From NCBI GenBank assembly GCA_937925595.1, contig CALALQ010000489.1:1-64000 (forward strand): DNA of 64,000 nt. Reading direction: 5' to 3'. This document shows, piece by piece, positions 1 through 8,909 of this stretch. The stretch comes from an uncultured Demequina sp. (GTDB lineage Bacteria > Actinomycetota > Actinomycetes > Actinomycetales > Demequinaceae). Below the pieces are notes generated by a model that had not been told where the DNA came from, made no database searches, and saw only the letters and a list, made by a program, of their open reading frames with translations. The stretch's first letter is position 1; each line of letters begins with the position of its first letter. Both the position numbers and the translations under genes were made by a program.

Positions 1-765
1 CTCGACCAGCCCGTCGAACTCCTCGCCGAGACCGACCATCAGGCCGGACTTGGTGATCACCTTGCCTTCGCCCATCTCGCGGGCGAGGCGGAGCACCCGG
101 GCCGAACGCAGGAACTTCGAACCGCGCCGGGCCTTCGGGTAGAGCCGCGGCACGGTCTCCAGGTTGTGGTTGAAGACATCCGGCCGTTCGTGGACCACCC
201 GGGCCAGCGGCATCTCCTGGCCGCGGAAATCGGGGGTGAGGATCTCGACCTTGCAGTCAGGGGCCTGGGCCCGGATCGAGCGGATCACACCGACGAAGGC
301 CGAAGCTCCGTAATCGGGCAGGTCGTCGCGATCGACCGAGGTGATCACGGCATGGGAGAGCCCGAGGCGCTTCACCTGCATCGCCACCCGGGCCGGTTCC
401 AGCGGATCGTTGTGAGTCGGCTTGCCCGTCTGGACGTTGCAGAAGCCGCAGCGGCGGGTGCAGACGTCCCCGAGGATCATGAAGGTCGCGGTGCCGCGCT
501 CCCAGCACTCGCCGATGTTGGGGCAGTTCGCCTCCTCGCAGACCGTGTTCAGGCTCTCGCCGTCGATCATCTGCTTGATCTCCCGGTAGACCGGGCCGCC
601 GGGGGGTGGCACCTTCAGCCAGGACGGCTTGCGGGAACGGAACGGGATCGCGTCCTCGCTCTGGACATCACCACCACCCGGGTTGGCCCGCGAGCGAGTG
701 ACATGAATGCGCTCCGTCGAGACGAGCCTTTCGGGTTCCCCAGAGGGAATTGCGAGCTTTGTCAT
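1..765 (-). CDS. lipA: Lipoyl synthase LipA (3' end beyond window)
   Basis: This is a radical SAM enzyme that inserts two sulfurs into protein-bound octanoyl groups to make lipoyl cofactor. On the minus strand the first 255 codons are visible. The family N-terminal cysteine motif CEEANCPNIGECW (auxiliary iron-sulfur cluster) is followed by the radical SAM motif CTRRCGFC, and later by FNHNLETVPRLYP, all typical of LipA. The ATG at 765 is preferred because an ATG at 773 runs into TGA after three codons. The gene is divergent from an enoyl-CoA hydratase. Its product would be needed for the lipoyl-domain protein at 11557-11802, though it may simply be the housekeeping copy. Confidence 0.95.
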   Translation of the reverse strand, partial: MTKLAIPSGEPERLVSTERIHVTRSRANPGGGDVQSEDAIPFRSRKPSWLKVPPPGGPVYREIKQMIDGESLNTVCEEANCPNIGECWERGTATFMILGDVCTRRCGFCNVQTGKPTHNDPLEPARVAMQVKRLGLSHAVITSVDRDDLPDYGASAFVGVIRSIRAQAPDCKVEILTPDFRGQEMPLARVVHERPDVFNHNLETVPRLYPKARRGSKFLRSARVLRLAREMGEGKVITKSGLMVGLGEEFDGLVE

Positions 766-786
766 GGGCTCATAATAGATTAAGCC

Positions 787-802
787 GACTAGTCATTATA
801 CT
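787..802. promoter_or_regulatory. Overlapping divergent promoter with palindrome
   Basis: The perfect palindrome GACTAGTC (787-794) abuts two opposed -10-like hexamers: TATAAT on the minus strand (800-795) facing lipA, and TATACT on the plus strand (797-802) only 7 nt before the hydratase ATG. The hydratase mRNA would therefore be leaderless or nearly so. The palindrome resembles the core of many TetR-family operators, but no cognate regulator can be assigned. Confidence 0.5.
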
Positions 803-809
803 CTCCCCG

Positions 810-1583
810 ATGGAGGAGCCGCTGCTCATCGAGCGCCAGGGAGCGACCTGGCTGTTCGTCCTCAACCGACCTACCCGTCTCAACTCGGTCAACGCCGCGA
901 TGAGCAGGGCGATGAACCAAGGTCTGAGCGAATTCCAGGCAGACCGGGAGGCTCTGGTCGGGATCGTCACCGGCAGCGGCGACCGTGCGTTTTCGACCGG
1001 AGCGGACCTGAAAGAGGTTGCCGCCGGGGGGCTCGCCGACATAGTCGAAGCTGAGCCAGGTGGATTCGCCGGGGCCCGGCATCCACGGTCCAAGCCTCTG
1101 ATCGCGGCTGTCAACGGGCTCGCGCTCGGCGGCGGCTTCGAGATTGCCCTGGCCTGCGACTTGATCGTCGCCAGCGCTCAGGCCGAGTTCGGCCTGCCGG
1201 AGGTCAGCCGCGGCTTTCTTGCCGGGGCGGGCGGGCTGCAGCGCCTGCCGCGTCTGATCGGCTACGCGCGGGCGATGGAAGTGATCCTGGCCGGCGCTCG
1301 GATCGACGCCCAGTCGGCTCATGGGCTGGGTTTGATCAACGTCGTCACCGATCCCGATGACTTGATGGATGTTGCGAAGCAGATGGCGGCGCGCATCGAG
1401 GCGGGTGCCCCCCTGGCGATCCAGGAAAGTCGGAAAGTAGCCCGCCGGGCGGTCGAGGACTCGGAGTCGGCAGCCTGGGACTGCACGGACGAAGCCTGGG
1501 AGGTTGTCTTGAGCAGTGACGACTACCGTGAAGGCGTCGCCGCGTTCACTGAAAAGCGAGATCCGGAATGGACCGGTTCGTGA
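810..1583 (+). CDS. Enoyl-CoA hydratase/isomerase family protein
   Basis: This is a crotonase-fold protein of 257 residues that most likely hydrates a 2-enoyl-CoA in the cytoplasm. Oxyanion-hole segments AFSTGADL (about 60-67) and LALGGG (104-109) are present. Both catalytic glutamates of classical hydratases are kept, E111 in GGGFEIALACD and E131 in GLPEV. An in-frame ATG exists at 750, but it lies inside the lipA coding region. The ATG at 810 matches the family length and sits 7 nt after a TATACT box, with no Shine-Dalgarno sequence. It faces the same way as the hyu operon but has its own promoter. The acyl-CoA substrate cannot be told from sequence. Confidence 0.88.
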   Translation: MEEPLLIERQGATWLFVLNRPTRLNSVNAAMSRAMNQGLSEFQADREALVGIVTGSGDRAFSTGADLKEVAAGGLADIVEAEPGGFAGARHPRSKPLIAAVNGLALGGGFEIALACDLIVASAQAEFGLPEVSRGFLAGAGGLQRLPRLIGYARAMEVILAGARIDAQSAHGLGLINVVTDPDDLMDVAKQMAARIEAGAPLAIQESRKVARRAVEDSESAAWDCTDEAWEVVLSSDDYREGVAAFTEKRDPEWTGS

Positions 1584-1602
1584 GCTGAGGTCGGTCTCGT
1601 AC

Positions 1603-1648
1603 TTGACAGGGTCGGCGGCGCTGAGGTAAGCTATACCGATCGTTCGGT
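1603..1648 (+). promoter_or_regulatory. Promoter and TetR-type operator of the hyu operon
   Basis: TTGACA (1603-1608), 18 nt, then TAAGCT (1627-1632) forms a plausible promoter. Just downstream lies the imperfect palindrome ACCGATCGTTCGGT (1635-1648). Read on the other strand it is ACCGAACGATCGGTATA, nearly identical to the site at 15820-15833. Its position over the expected transcription start suggests repression by the TetR protein at 15091-15738. Confidence 0.65.
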
Positions 1649-1724
1649 CTTATATGAGGGAAGGCTGCAGAGCAGGTGCTCTTCGGCCGAAACATAAGTC
1701 CACAACCTTTGAGGAGAGGTGAAC

Positions 1725-3824
1725 ATGGAGTATCAGGTCGGAATCGATATCGGTGGAACCTTCACCGATTGTGCGGTGGCGACATCAGATGGGGACATCC
1801 TGAGTTCCAAGGTTCCTACGACTGCGAACCCGGCCGACGGCTTCTTCGATGCGCTCGGTTCAATGGCGGAGGGCATCGGGATCTCGACCATGGACCTGCT
1901 CAAGTCGAGCCCCCATCTGGTTCACGGCACGACGGTCGCAACCAACGCCTTCACCCAGAAGCGGGGTGCCAAAGTCGGTCTGATCACGACGAGAGGGCAT
2001 CGCGACGCGATCCACATGATGCGCTCGATCGGTCGGGTCGCGGGGTTGCCCCCCGAAATGCAGATCCACGCGGCCGGGACATCCAAGCCCGACGCGATCG
2101 TCCCCAAGTCTTTGATCGCCGAGGTGAGCGAGCGCCTCGACTATGCGGGCGACGTAGTGGTGCCCTTCAACGAGGAGGAAGCGCGGGAAGCTTGCGAGTC
2201 GTTGCTCTCACAGGACGTCGAAGCTGTCGCTGTCAGCTTCCTGTGGTCCTTCCTGAATCCCGATCACGAGCTGCGCATGCGGGAGATACTGATCGAAGCC
2301 AAGCCGGACCTCTTCATTTCGCTTTCGAGTGAAATCGTCGCCAAAGCCGGCGAATACGAACGTACCGCGTCCGCCGCCGTCAACTCGTACGTCGGGCCGT
2401 TGACCAGCACCTACATCGGCAATCTCGACAGCCGCCTGCATGAGGTCGGCTATGGATCCAGGCTCAGGATCACTCAATGCACCGGCGGCGTCCTCTCCGC
2501 GGAGGAAGCGGTCAAGGCGCCGCTCCTCCTGCTCGAATCGGGTCCGGTCGCCGGTGTGGTCGGATCACAGCACCTGGCCAGCTCGATGGGCTACAAGAAC
2601 GCCATCGCTACCGACATGGGTGGAACCACCTTTGACGCCGGGCTGATCGTCGACGGCCGCCCGGTCGAGGCATCGACCACCGTGATGCAGCAGTACGAGT
2701 TCTATCTGCCATCGGTCGAAGTTCAGTCGATCGGCAGCGGCGGAGGCAGCATCGCCCGGGTCGAGGAGCCGCTTGGCCTACTGAAGGTGGGTCCCCATAG
2801 CGCCGGCGCCATTCCGGGGCCGGCCTGCTACGGAAAGGGCGGCACCGAACCGACCGTAACCGATAGCGACGTGCTGCTCGGCTACCTCAATCCGAAACAG
2901 AAGCTGGGTGGGTCGATCGACCTCGATCCAGAGGCCGCCGAAGCTGCGATCAAACCGGTCGCCGAGCGCCTGGGCCTCTCCGTCCTCGAAGCGGCGGCCG
3001 GCATCGTCCGGATAGTCGACAGCCAGATGGCCGATGCTATTCGCACGCTGACGGTCTCACGCGGATACGACCCGAGGGATTTCGTGCTCTTCGCGTACGG
3101 CGGCGCCGGTCCGGTTCACGCCGGAGGCTACTCGGCTCAACTGGGGGCCGAACAGATAATCGTCCCTCGCGGAGACCTGTCCTCGGTCTGGTCGGCCTTC
3201 GGGTGCGCTACCGGAGACATCGTGCATTTGCGGGAAGCGAGACCGATGTTGAAGTCGCCGTTCGACCCGGGAGAGCTCGCCAAGGTTCGTGACGAACTCG
3301 TCGACGAAGCTCGGAGCAGCCTCGCTGATGACGGGATAGACACATCGACGGCCGAGTTCCAGGCCTCGGTGGAGGTCCGGTTCAAGGCTCAGGCCCACGA
3401 GATCACCGTTCCCATCGATTTTGGCCCGTTGACCAGCGATGACATCACAGATCTCGAGGCGGCCTTCATGGCCGCCTACGAAAAGCGCTTCGGCCGTGGT
3501 GCTGGATACCGAGAAGCAGCGCTGGAGTTGGTCACCGTGAGGGTTCGCGGTATAGGGCCCGTGCCCAAGCCGCAATATCAGGCTGGGGATGCCGATCACA
3601 GCGTCCCCGACCCGGTCGGTACCAGGCAGGCCTACTGGCCCACCCTTGGTGAGAAGAGCGAGACACCCTGCTACGACGGACCGAAATTGAGCGCTGGAGC
3701 CCGGATCGAGGGCCCCGCGATCGTCGACTTCCCCGATACCGCGGTGGTGATCCATCCCGGACAACGGGCCGATGTCGACATCACGGGGAACATAGTCATT
3801 CAACTGCCGACTCAGGGCAAATAA
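1725..3824 (+). CDS. hyuA: Hydantoinase A / ketone carboxylase-type ATPase subunit
   Basis: This 699-residue cytoplasmic protein belongs to the HyuA family, whose members are ATP-using subunits of hydantoinases, oxoprolinases and acetone/acetophenone carboxylases. The N-terminal phosphate motif GIDIGGTFTD is at residues 6-15. A second acetate-kinase-fold motif DMGGTTFDAG lies near residue 300, and YGGAGPVHA is further on. The ATG at 1725 has GAGGAGAG ideally spaced upstream; a GTG at 1719 would leave no room for it. The partner hyuB starts 11 nt downstream. The gamma-type zinc domain on HyuB favours ATP-dependent carboxylation of a ketone over hydantoin hydrolysis, but this is inferred. Confidence 0.88.
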   Translation: MEYQVGIDIGGTFTDCAVATSDGDILSSKVPTTANPADGFFDALGSMAEGIGISTMDLLKSSPHLVHGTTVATNAFTQKRGAKVGLITTRGHRDAIHMMRSIGRVAGLPPEMQIHAAGTSKPDAIVPKSLIAEVSERLDYAGDVVVPFNEEEAREACESLLSQDVEAVAVSFLWSFLNPDHELRMREILIEAKPDLFISLSSEIVAKAGEYERTASAAVNSYVGPLTSTYIGNLDSRLHEVGYGSRLRITQCTGGVLSAEEAVKAPLLLLESGPVAGVVGSQHLASSMGYKNAIATDMGGTTFDAGLIVDGRPVEASTTVMQQYEFYLPSVEVQSIGSGGGSIARVEEPLGLLKVGPHSAGAIPGPACYGKGGTEPTVTDSDVLLGYLNPKQKLGGSIDLDPEAAEAAIKPVAERLGLSVLEAAAGIVRIVDSQMADAIRTLTVSRGYDPRDFVLFAYGGAGPVHAGGYSAQLGAEQIIVPRGDLSSVWSAFGCATGDIVHLREARPMLKSPFDPGELAKVRDELVDEARSSLADDGIDTSTAEFQASVEVRFKAQAHEITVPIDFGPLTSDDITDLEAAFMAAYEKRFGRGAGYREAALELVTVRVRGIGPVPKPQYQAGDADHSVPDPVGTRQAYWPTLGEKSETPCYDGPKLSAGARIEGPAIVDFPDTAVVIHPGQRADVDITGNIVIQLPTQGK

Positions 3825-3835
3825 GGAGGAGAACT

Positions 3836-6115
3836 GTGAGCACCGAAACAAAGTGGGATGGCCGGTTTCTTTCCTACCGGCCGGAGGAGCCGCTTCCGAT
3901 CCCGGACGCCGTACCCCTGCACACCGAACGGGCCGAGGACATCGACCCGATCACCTATGAGGTGGTGCGCCACGCTCTTTGGAGCATCAACGAGGAGCAC
4001 GGACGCACGATCGAACTGGTCAGCGGTTCCCCGGTTGCCCTGTTCGCCCGTGACTTCAACACGGCATTCCTGACCGAGAGCGGCGGCTTCGTCTTCTTCG
4101 GCCCCTATATCCAGTTCCTGACCGGTGGTTCGGATCTGGTCGTGAAGTGGATCCTCGAGAACCTTGGCGAGAATCCGGGCATAGAAGAAGGCGACATGTT
4201 CCTGGTCAACGATCCGTGGATCGCGGGTACCCACCAACCGGACGTATTCATCGTCGCCCCGATTTTCGTCGACGGAAAGATCTTCTCTTGGACCGTCAAC
4301 GCCATGCATCAATATGACCTCGGTGGCAGCGTTCCGGGTAGCTTCTGCATCGACGCCACCGAGATCTACACCGAACCGACGAGGTTCCCTCCGATCAAGA
4401 TCGTCAAGAACGGTGAGATCCAGCGCGATGTGGAGGAGATGTACCTGGCTCAGAGCCGGCTACCGGATATCGTCGGGCTGGACCTCCGAGCTCAGATCGC
4501 CGGCAACAACGTCGCTCGCGAGCGGCTGCTCGCCCTGATCGACCGCTATGACGCGCCGACGATCAAGGCGGCGATGTCCAAGGTCGGCGAGGACGCCGAG
4601 AAGTTGTTCGCGATGAAGCTCGGCAAGATTCCCGATGGGGAATGGAGCGCCCGCTCCTATCAGGAGATCTCCGGCTTCGGTGATCGTGGGGTGTACCGGG
4701 GCGTGATGACTCTCAAGAAGGAGGGAGACATCCTGACCTTCTCCAACGCGGGGAGCGACCCTCAGATCGGTTGTCTGAACAATACATTCGGCGGATGGCG
4801 CGCCGCCGTGCTGTGCGTGCTCAGCTCCTCTCTGCTCGCCGACCAGCTGTATGCGTTGGAAGGGCCGTTGCGTCACATCGAGTTCGACGCCGAACCGGGG
4901 CTGATCAACTGCGCGAAACAGCCGAGTTCGATCTCTTGCTCTGGTGCTTTCGGCATGGAATGGGCGGTGACGATGGCGGCTGAATGCATCTCGAAGATGC
5001 TGGCAACGAGCCCTGAGTTGAAGGGTGACATGAACCTGCCGGGTGGGCACAGCATCGCTGCCGGGACCACGGTCTACGGCACGAACCAGTCCGGAGAGCC
5101 TTTTGGCACGGTGATGTTGGATCACCTGGCCGGCTCGCTCGGAGCATTCCCGGACCACGACGGCACCTCGACCGGCGGGTTCTTCTGGAGCCCGACCGCG
5201 ATGATTCCCAACGTCGAGTTCAACGAGGAGTACTATCCGCTTCTCTACCTGTACCGGCGGGAAGTGCGTGACGGGGGCGGCGCCGGCAAGTTCCGCGGCG
5301 GATTGCCGGGGGAGATGGCGTTCATTCCTCACAAGACGGATGACTTCGCCCACTCGACGTTCGGTGGTGGCGTGGTTGTGCCAACCAGCACCGGACTGTT
5401 CGGCGGGCATCCGGGCTGCCCGAACTGGTACTGGATGGTGAAGGACTCTGACATCCTCGAGCAGTTCAAGGCGAGCCGCATGCCGGCCGAGCTCGACGAG
5501 TTGAAGGGCGAACTAGTTGCCCTCAACCCCAAGGATCCGGCGATCCCTCAAGCGGCCGCCGACGTCTATCACGTCAACTGGAACGGCGGCGGAGGCTACG
5601 GCGATCCGCTCGAGCGAGATCCAGCCAGCGTGGCGCGTGACCTGGAGCTCGAGCTGATTACCCCGGAGACGGCGGCGGAAGTCTATGGCGCCGTGATCCT
5701 TGACTCGGGTGAAGCCGATCTCGAAGCCACGGCGAAGCGTCGGCGTGAGCTACGGGCCGAACGGTTGCGTGCGGCCGGGGTCGACGGCGATCCGACAGAG
5801 ATCGATGCCGGCCGAGCCGCGGAAGGCGACGCGATCACCGAGTCGCTGGTCGTGGACGACGACGGAATCTCCTGTGCTCGCTGCGGATACGACTTGGCTG
5901 ACAGCACCGATGGCAGCTACAAGGCCGGGGCGGCGATGATCGAAAGTTCGGTCGAAGTCGCCACGCCGCTTTCCAAGGATCCGTCGATCTTCGTCGATCC
6001 GAAGCTCTTGTTCCGCCAGTTCGTTTGTCCCGGATGCGCGACCCAGCTCGAAACCGAGGTGGCGTTGGAAGGGGACCCGATTCTCGACGACGTCCGCATC
6101 GCAACCCGGGTCTGA
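3836..6115 (+). CDS. hyuB: Hydantoinase B subunit fused to acetone-carboxylase-gamma-like zinc domain
   Basis: The GTG start follows AAGGAGGAG. The first ~550 of 759 residues are a HyuB/oxoprolinase domain, including FLVNDPWIAGTHQPDV and GGGGYGDPLERDP. A linker of charged sequence follows, then a compact C-terminal domain with two cysteine pairs, C680-x2-C683 and C731-x2-C734. Its ending VCPGCATQLETEV closely recalls the small gamma subunit of acetone carboxylase, which is normally a separate protein. The fusion suggests that HyuA and HyuB here form an alpha-beta-gamma-like ketone carboxylase. The acceptor ketone is unknown. The gene is translated right after hyuA and before an M20 hydrolase. 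Confidence 0.85.
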   Translation: MSTETKWDGRFLSYRPEEPLPIPDAVPLHTERAEDIDPITYEVVRHALWSINEEHGRTIELVSGSPVALFARDFNTAFLTESGGFVFFGPYIQFLTGGSDLVVKWILENLGENPGIEEGDMFLVNDPWIAGTHQPDVFIVAPIFVDGKIFSWTVNAMHQYDLGGSVPGSFCIDATEIYTEPTRFPPIKIVKNGEIQRDVEEMYLAQSRLPDIVGLDLRAQIAGNNVARERLLALIDRYDAPTIKAAMSKVGEDAEKLFAMKLGKIPDGEWSARSYQEISGFGDRGVYRGVMTLKKEGDILTFSNAGSDPQIGCLNNTFGGWRAAVLCVLSSSLLADQLYALEGPLRHIEFDAEPGLINCAKQPSSISCSGAFGMEWAVTMAAECISKMLATSPELKGDMNLPGGHSIAAGTTVYGTNQSGEPFGTVMLDHLAGSLGAFPDHDGTSTGGFFWSPTAMIPNVEFNEEYYPLLYLYRREVRDGGGAGKFRGGLPGEMAFIPHKTDDFAHSTFGGGVVVPTSTGLFGGHPGCPNWYWMVKDSDILEQFKASRMPAELDELKGELVALNPKDPAIPQAAADVYHVNWNGGGGYGDPLERDPASVARDLELELITPETAAEVYGAVILDSGEADLEATAKRRRELRAERLRAAGVDGDPTEIDAGRAAEGDAITESLVVDDDGISCARCGYDLADSTDGSYKAGAAMIESSVEVATPLSKDPSIFVDPKLLFRQFVCPGCATQLETEVALEGDPILDDVRIATRV

Positions 6116-6138
6116 AGGAGGTTGTCTGAAGGAGGTTA
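6111..6138 (+). repeat. Tandem duplication of stop codon plus ribosome site
   Basis: TCTGAAGGAGGTTG (6111-6124) is followed directly by TCTGAAGGAGGTTA (6125-6138), identical at 13 of 14 positions. The first copy contains the hyuB stop codon. The second supplies the AGGAGG used by the M20 gene starting at 6140. A local duplication appears to have inserted an extra ribosome-binding site. Confidence 0.75.
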
Positions 6139-6139
6139 G

Positions 6140-7348
6140 ATGAGCAACAACAAGCAGAAGATCTCGGTCGACCGCGACCGTGCCCGGGAGGTGCTGGGCG
6201 ACGTGCTGCGCTGCCGAAGCGTCCTCTCCGAACCGACCGGATGCGACGAGCTGGTGGCGACATGGATGCGGGAGCTCGGATTCGACGTGAGATCATTCCG
6301 TCGGCCCGGCTACCGTGGAGGCAAGTCCATCGTCGCCCGCCTGCGGGGTGCCGGTGACGGACCGGTGGTCGCGTTCGACGGTCACTACGACACCGAGCCG
6401 GCAGACCCGGCTCGGTGGTCTGTAGACCCGTGGTCGGCAACCGAAAAGGACGGAGCCATGATCGCCCGCGGGGCTGTGGACAGCAAGGGAAGCCTGGCCG
6501 GCATGGTGCTCGCTCTGGAGGCGATCGTCTGGTCGGGCGCCGAGCTCTCAGGTGACCTCATGCTGATCTCTCCTGGCGACGGCGAAGCCGAGTTCGGCTC
6601 CGCGTTCTTGATGGCCGAGGATGGCACGGTCGACGATGTCGACTACATCATCTCGGGCGAACCCACTGGTCTCGACGAGATCGGCGTCTCCTATCTGGGC
6701 AGCTCCCTCTGGAGGGTCTCTGTCAAGGGTCGCTCAGCGCATGCGACCCAGCCGGAAGAAGGTGTGAACGCCATCTACCAGGCGAGCCAGGTGATTCAGG
6801 CGGTCGAGGAAGGAAAGCTGACCTTCAGGCACGAGCCGCATCCTTTCTTCACTCCGTTCGGCATTGTGCACGGCATCAGGAACAAGGCTCAGGCTGAGAT
6901 TCCCGACGAGTGCACGTTCATCATGATCGTCTTCTCGGTGGCCGGGATGACCCTGAGCTCGATCGAGGAGGACCTCAACTCGTTCATCGGTGATCTTCAG
7001 GGTGAGATCCCCGACTTGGAGGCATCCGTCTCCCTGATCCCCCGCGAGACCCACATGTGGCTGCCTCCGGTCGACGAACCGACGGACTCACCGATCGTCG
7101 GTGCGATCCAAGACGCCGCGAAGGCGATCGAAGGTGTGGACGCCGAGGCGACCAAGATGCGGATCGGCTACGTTCCGACCGCCGCCACGGTGAGCCGGAT
7201 GCAAGGACGGGACAAGCGTCCAGTCGTCGTCACCTACGGCCCCGGTGACTACCGTCAGGCTCACTCGGTTGACGAGGAAGTGTCGGTCGAAGAGGTAGCG
7301 AAGTTCGCTGAGATATATGCGAACGCGGCGCTCTCGCTGGTCGGGTGA
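6140..7348 (+). CDS. M20 family metallohydrolase
   Basis: This 402-residue protein is a cytoplasmic zinc hydrolase of the ArgE/DapE/carboxypeptidase type. Metal and catalytic positions are visible: H82 and D84 in GHYDTEP, D114 in ARGAVDSKG, E149/E151 in GDGEAEFGS, E174 in SGEPTG, and a late H375 in AHSVDEE. The usual adjacent Glu-Glu pair is separated by one alanine, a mild deviation. N-carbamoyl amino-acid hydrolases that accompany hydantoinases are also M20 proteins, so hydrolysis of an amide or carbamoyl product of HyuAB is possible. Its sequence reads more like an ArgE/DapE-type deacylase. Start is fixed by AGGAGG 6 nt upstream. Confidence 0.82.
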   Translation: MSNNKQKISVDRDRAREVLGDVLRCRSVLSEPTGCDELVATWMRELGFDVRSFRRPGYRGGKSIVARLRGAGDGPVVAFDGHYDTEPADPARWSVDPWSATEKDGAMIARGAVDSKGSLAGMVLALEAIVWSGAELSGDLMLISPGDGEAEFGSAFLMAEDGTVDDVDYIISGEPTGLDEIGVSYLGSSLWRVSVKGRSAHATQPEEGVNAIYQASQVIQAVEEGKLTFRHEPHPFFTPFGIVHGIRNKAQAEIPDECTFIMIVFSVAGMTLSSIEEDLNSFIGDLQGEIPDLEASVSLIPRETHMWLPPVDEPTDSPIVGAIQDAAKAIEGVDAEATKMRIGYVPTAATVSRMQGRDKRPVVVTYGPGDYRQAHSVDEEVSVEEVAKFAEIYANAALSLVG

Positions 7349-7364
7349 AGAAGAGGGCCTGCGC

Positions 7365-8909
7365 GTGAACCTCTACGCCGTGAACGAGCGCATGGCGCGG
7401 CAGCGATCACAGTCGACCTTCCTGAAGGGTGACGGCGAGACGATCTCGTACGCTGAGTTCCATCGTCGGGTCGGTCGCAGCGCCGCCACGCTCGCAGCGC
7501 TCGGAGTGGGTCGGGGCGACCGGGTCGCCTCGATCCTCCACAACCGGGTGCTGGGCCTGGAGCTCATGTACGCCTGCGCCTGGCTGGGGGCGATCTGGTC
7601 CCCGGTCAACTGGCGCCTGGCCGTTGCGGAGTGGGGCTTCATCCTGAATGACCTCGAGCCTACGGTGGTGGTGGTCGAGGACGATCTGCTGGCCGATGTG
7701 GACAAACTCGGCGGTGGGTGGACCCTCTTCGCGGTCGACGCGCCATCCGAGCGCGCTTGGACTGCTCGGACATCGGCCGAGAGGGCGCCAGATCCGCCTC
7801 TGGCGCCGGTCCGACTCGATGAGCCGGCTCGGATCATGTACACGTCCGGGACCACCGCCCATCCGAAGGGCGTGATCCTGAGCCACGGGAACATCCTGTT
7901 CAAGAACGCCGCGTACGAGCGCGAGTTCGACCTCCGTCCCGACGACGTGGTGTTGATGATGGGGCCGATGTTCCACGTGGGCGGTCTCGACGCCCCAGGC
8001 GTCGCGATCGTGAACCAGGGCGGAACCCTCGTCGTGCTCCCGACCTTCGAGCCGTCGCTCGTGCTGGAGACGATCGAACGGGAAGGCGTCACGGTGCTCT
8101 GGTCGGCACCGACCATGACCGAGATGATCCTGGCCGCGGCCGACGAGCTCCCAGGCGCTGCCACCGCCAGCGTGCGGGTCGTCCTGACAGGTTCGAGTCA
8201 GTCGTCGCCGGACCTGCTCGGTCGGGCGACGACCGCATTCCCGAACGCGGTCATCGCGGACGGATACGGGATGACAGAAACGGCTTCAGGAAGCCTTTTC
8301 ATCGATGTGCGGAGCCATCCAGAGAAGGCTGGCGCCGTCGGTTCCATAGATCGGCCGGTGATGTACGAACGGATGCGGGTGGTCGACGCCGAAGGCCGCG
8401 ATGTGGAAACGGGCGAACCGGGAGAGATTCTGGTTTCGGGCGGGAAGCTGTTTCAAGGCTATTGGCGCAACGAACAGGCAACGAGGGAAACGCTGGACGA
8501 GGAGGGCTGGTTCCACACGGGCGACATCGGCCTGCTCGACGAGGACCGCTTCCTCTACGTGGTCGACCGCCAGAAGGACATGATCAAGAGCGGAGGGGAG
8601 AACATCGGCTCGCTGGAGATCGAGCGGGTGGTCGGAGCGATCGACGGAGTGGAATCAGCGGCTGCGGTGGCGGCTCCCGACGAGAAGTGGGGAGAAGTGC
8701 CGGCCGTGTTCGTGGAGGCTCTGCCGGGAAGCTCGGTCGATGCGGAGCTCGTGCGTGAGAGGTGCAGGTCGAATCTCGCGAAGTTCAAGGTTCCCAAGTA
8801 CGTGCATATCGTGGACTCGGTGCCCAGGACGCCGAGTGGCAAGGCTCGCAAGGGCGAGCTGAGAAAACTAGCCGCCGAATTGGCCGGCCGACCGGAGGTA
8901 CAGGCATGA
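7365..8909 (+). CDS. AMP-dependent acyl-CoA synthetase
   Basis: This 514-residue adenylate-forming ligase activates a carboxylic acid to its CoA thioester. It contains the phosphate-binding motif YTSGTTAHPKGV (about 159-170), DGYGMTETASG, GWFHTGDIG, and the hinge KSGGENIGSLEIE. The C-terminal PRTPSGKARKGELRK contains the conserved catalytic lysine region. The GTG at 7365, after GAAGAAGAGGG, is preferred over an upstream ATG that lies inside the M20 gene. It ends in a 4-nt overlap with the E2 gene. Its acid substrate is unknown but is presumably an intermediate of the same pathway. Confidence 0.86.
   Translation: MNLYAVNERMARQRSQSTFLKGDGETISYAEFHRRVGRSAATLAALGVGRGDRVASILHNRVLGLELMYACAWLGAIWSPVNWRLAVAEWGFILNDLEPTVVVVEDDLLADVDKLGGGWTLFAVDAPSERAWTARTSAERAPDPPLAPVRLDEPARIMYTSGTTAHPKGVILSHGNILFKNAAYEREFDLRPDDVVLMMGPMFHVGGLDAPGVAIVNQGGTLVVLPTFEPSLVLETIEREGVTVLWSAPTMTEMILAAADELPGAATASVRVVLTGSSQSSPDLLGRATTAFPNAVIADGYGMTETASGSLFIDVRSHPEKAGAVGSIDRPVMYERMRVVDAEGRDVETGEPGEILVSGGKLFQGYWRNEQATRETLDEEGWFHTGDIGLLDEDRFLYVVDRQKDMIKSGGENIGSLEIERVVGAIDGVESAAAVAAPDEKWGEVPAVFVEALPGSSVDAELVRERCRSNLAKFKVPKYVHIVDSVPRTPSGKARKGELRKLAAELAGRPEVQA

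Noticed and set aside
166..783. 205-residue plus-strand open frame
   Set aside because: Antisense to lipA; the minus-strand frame has the complete LipA cysteine motifs.
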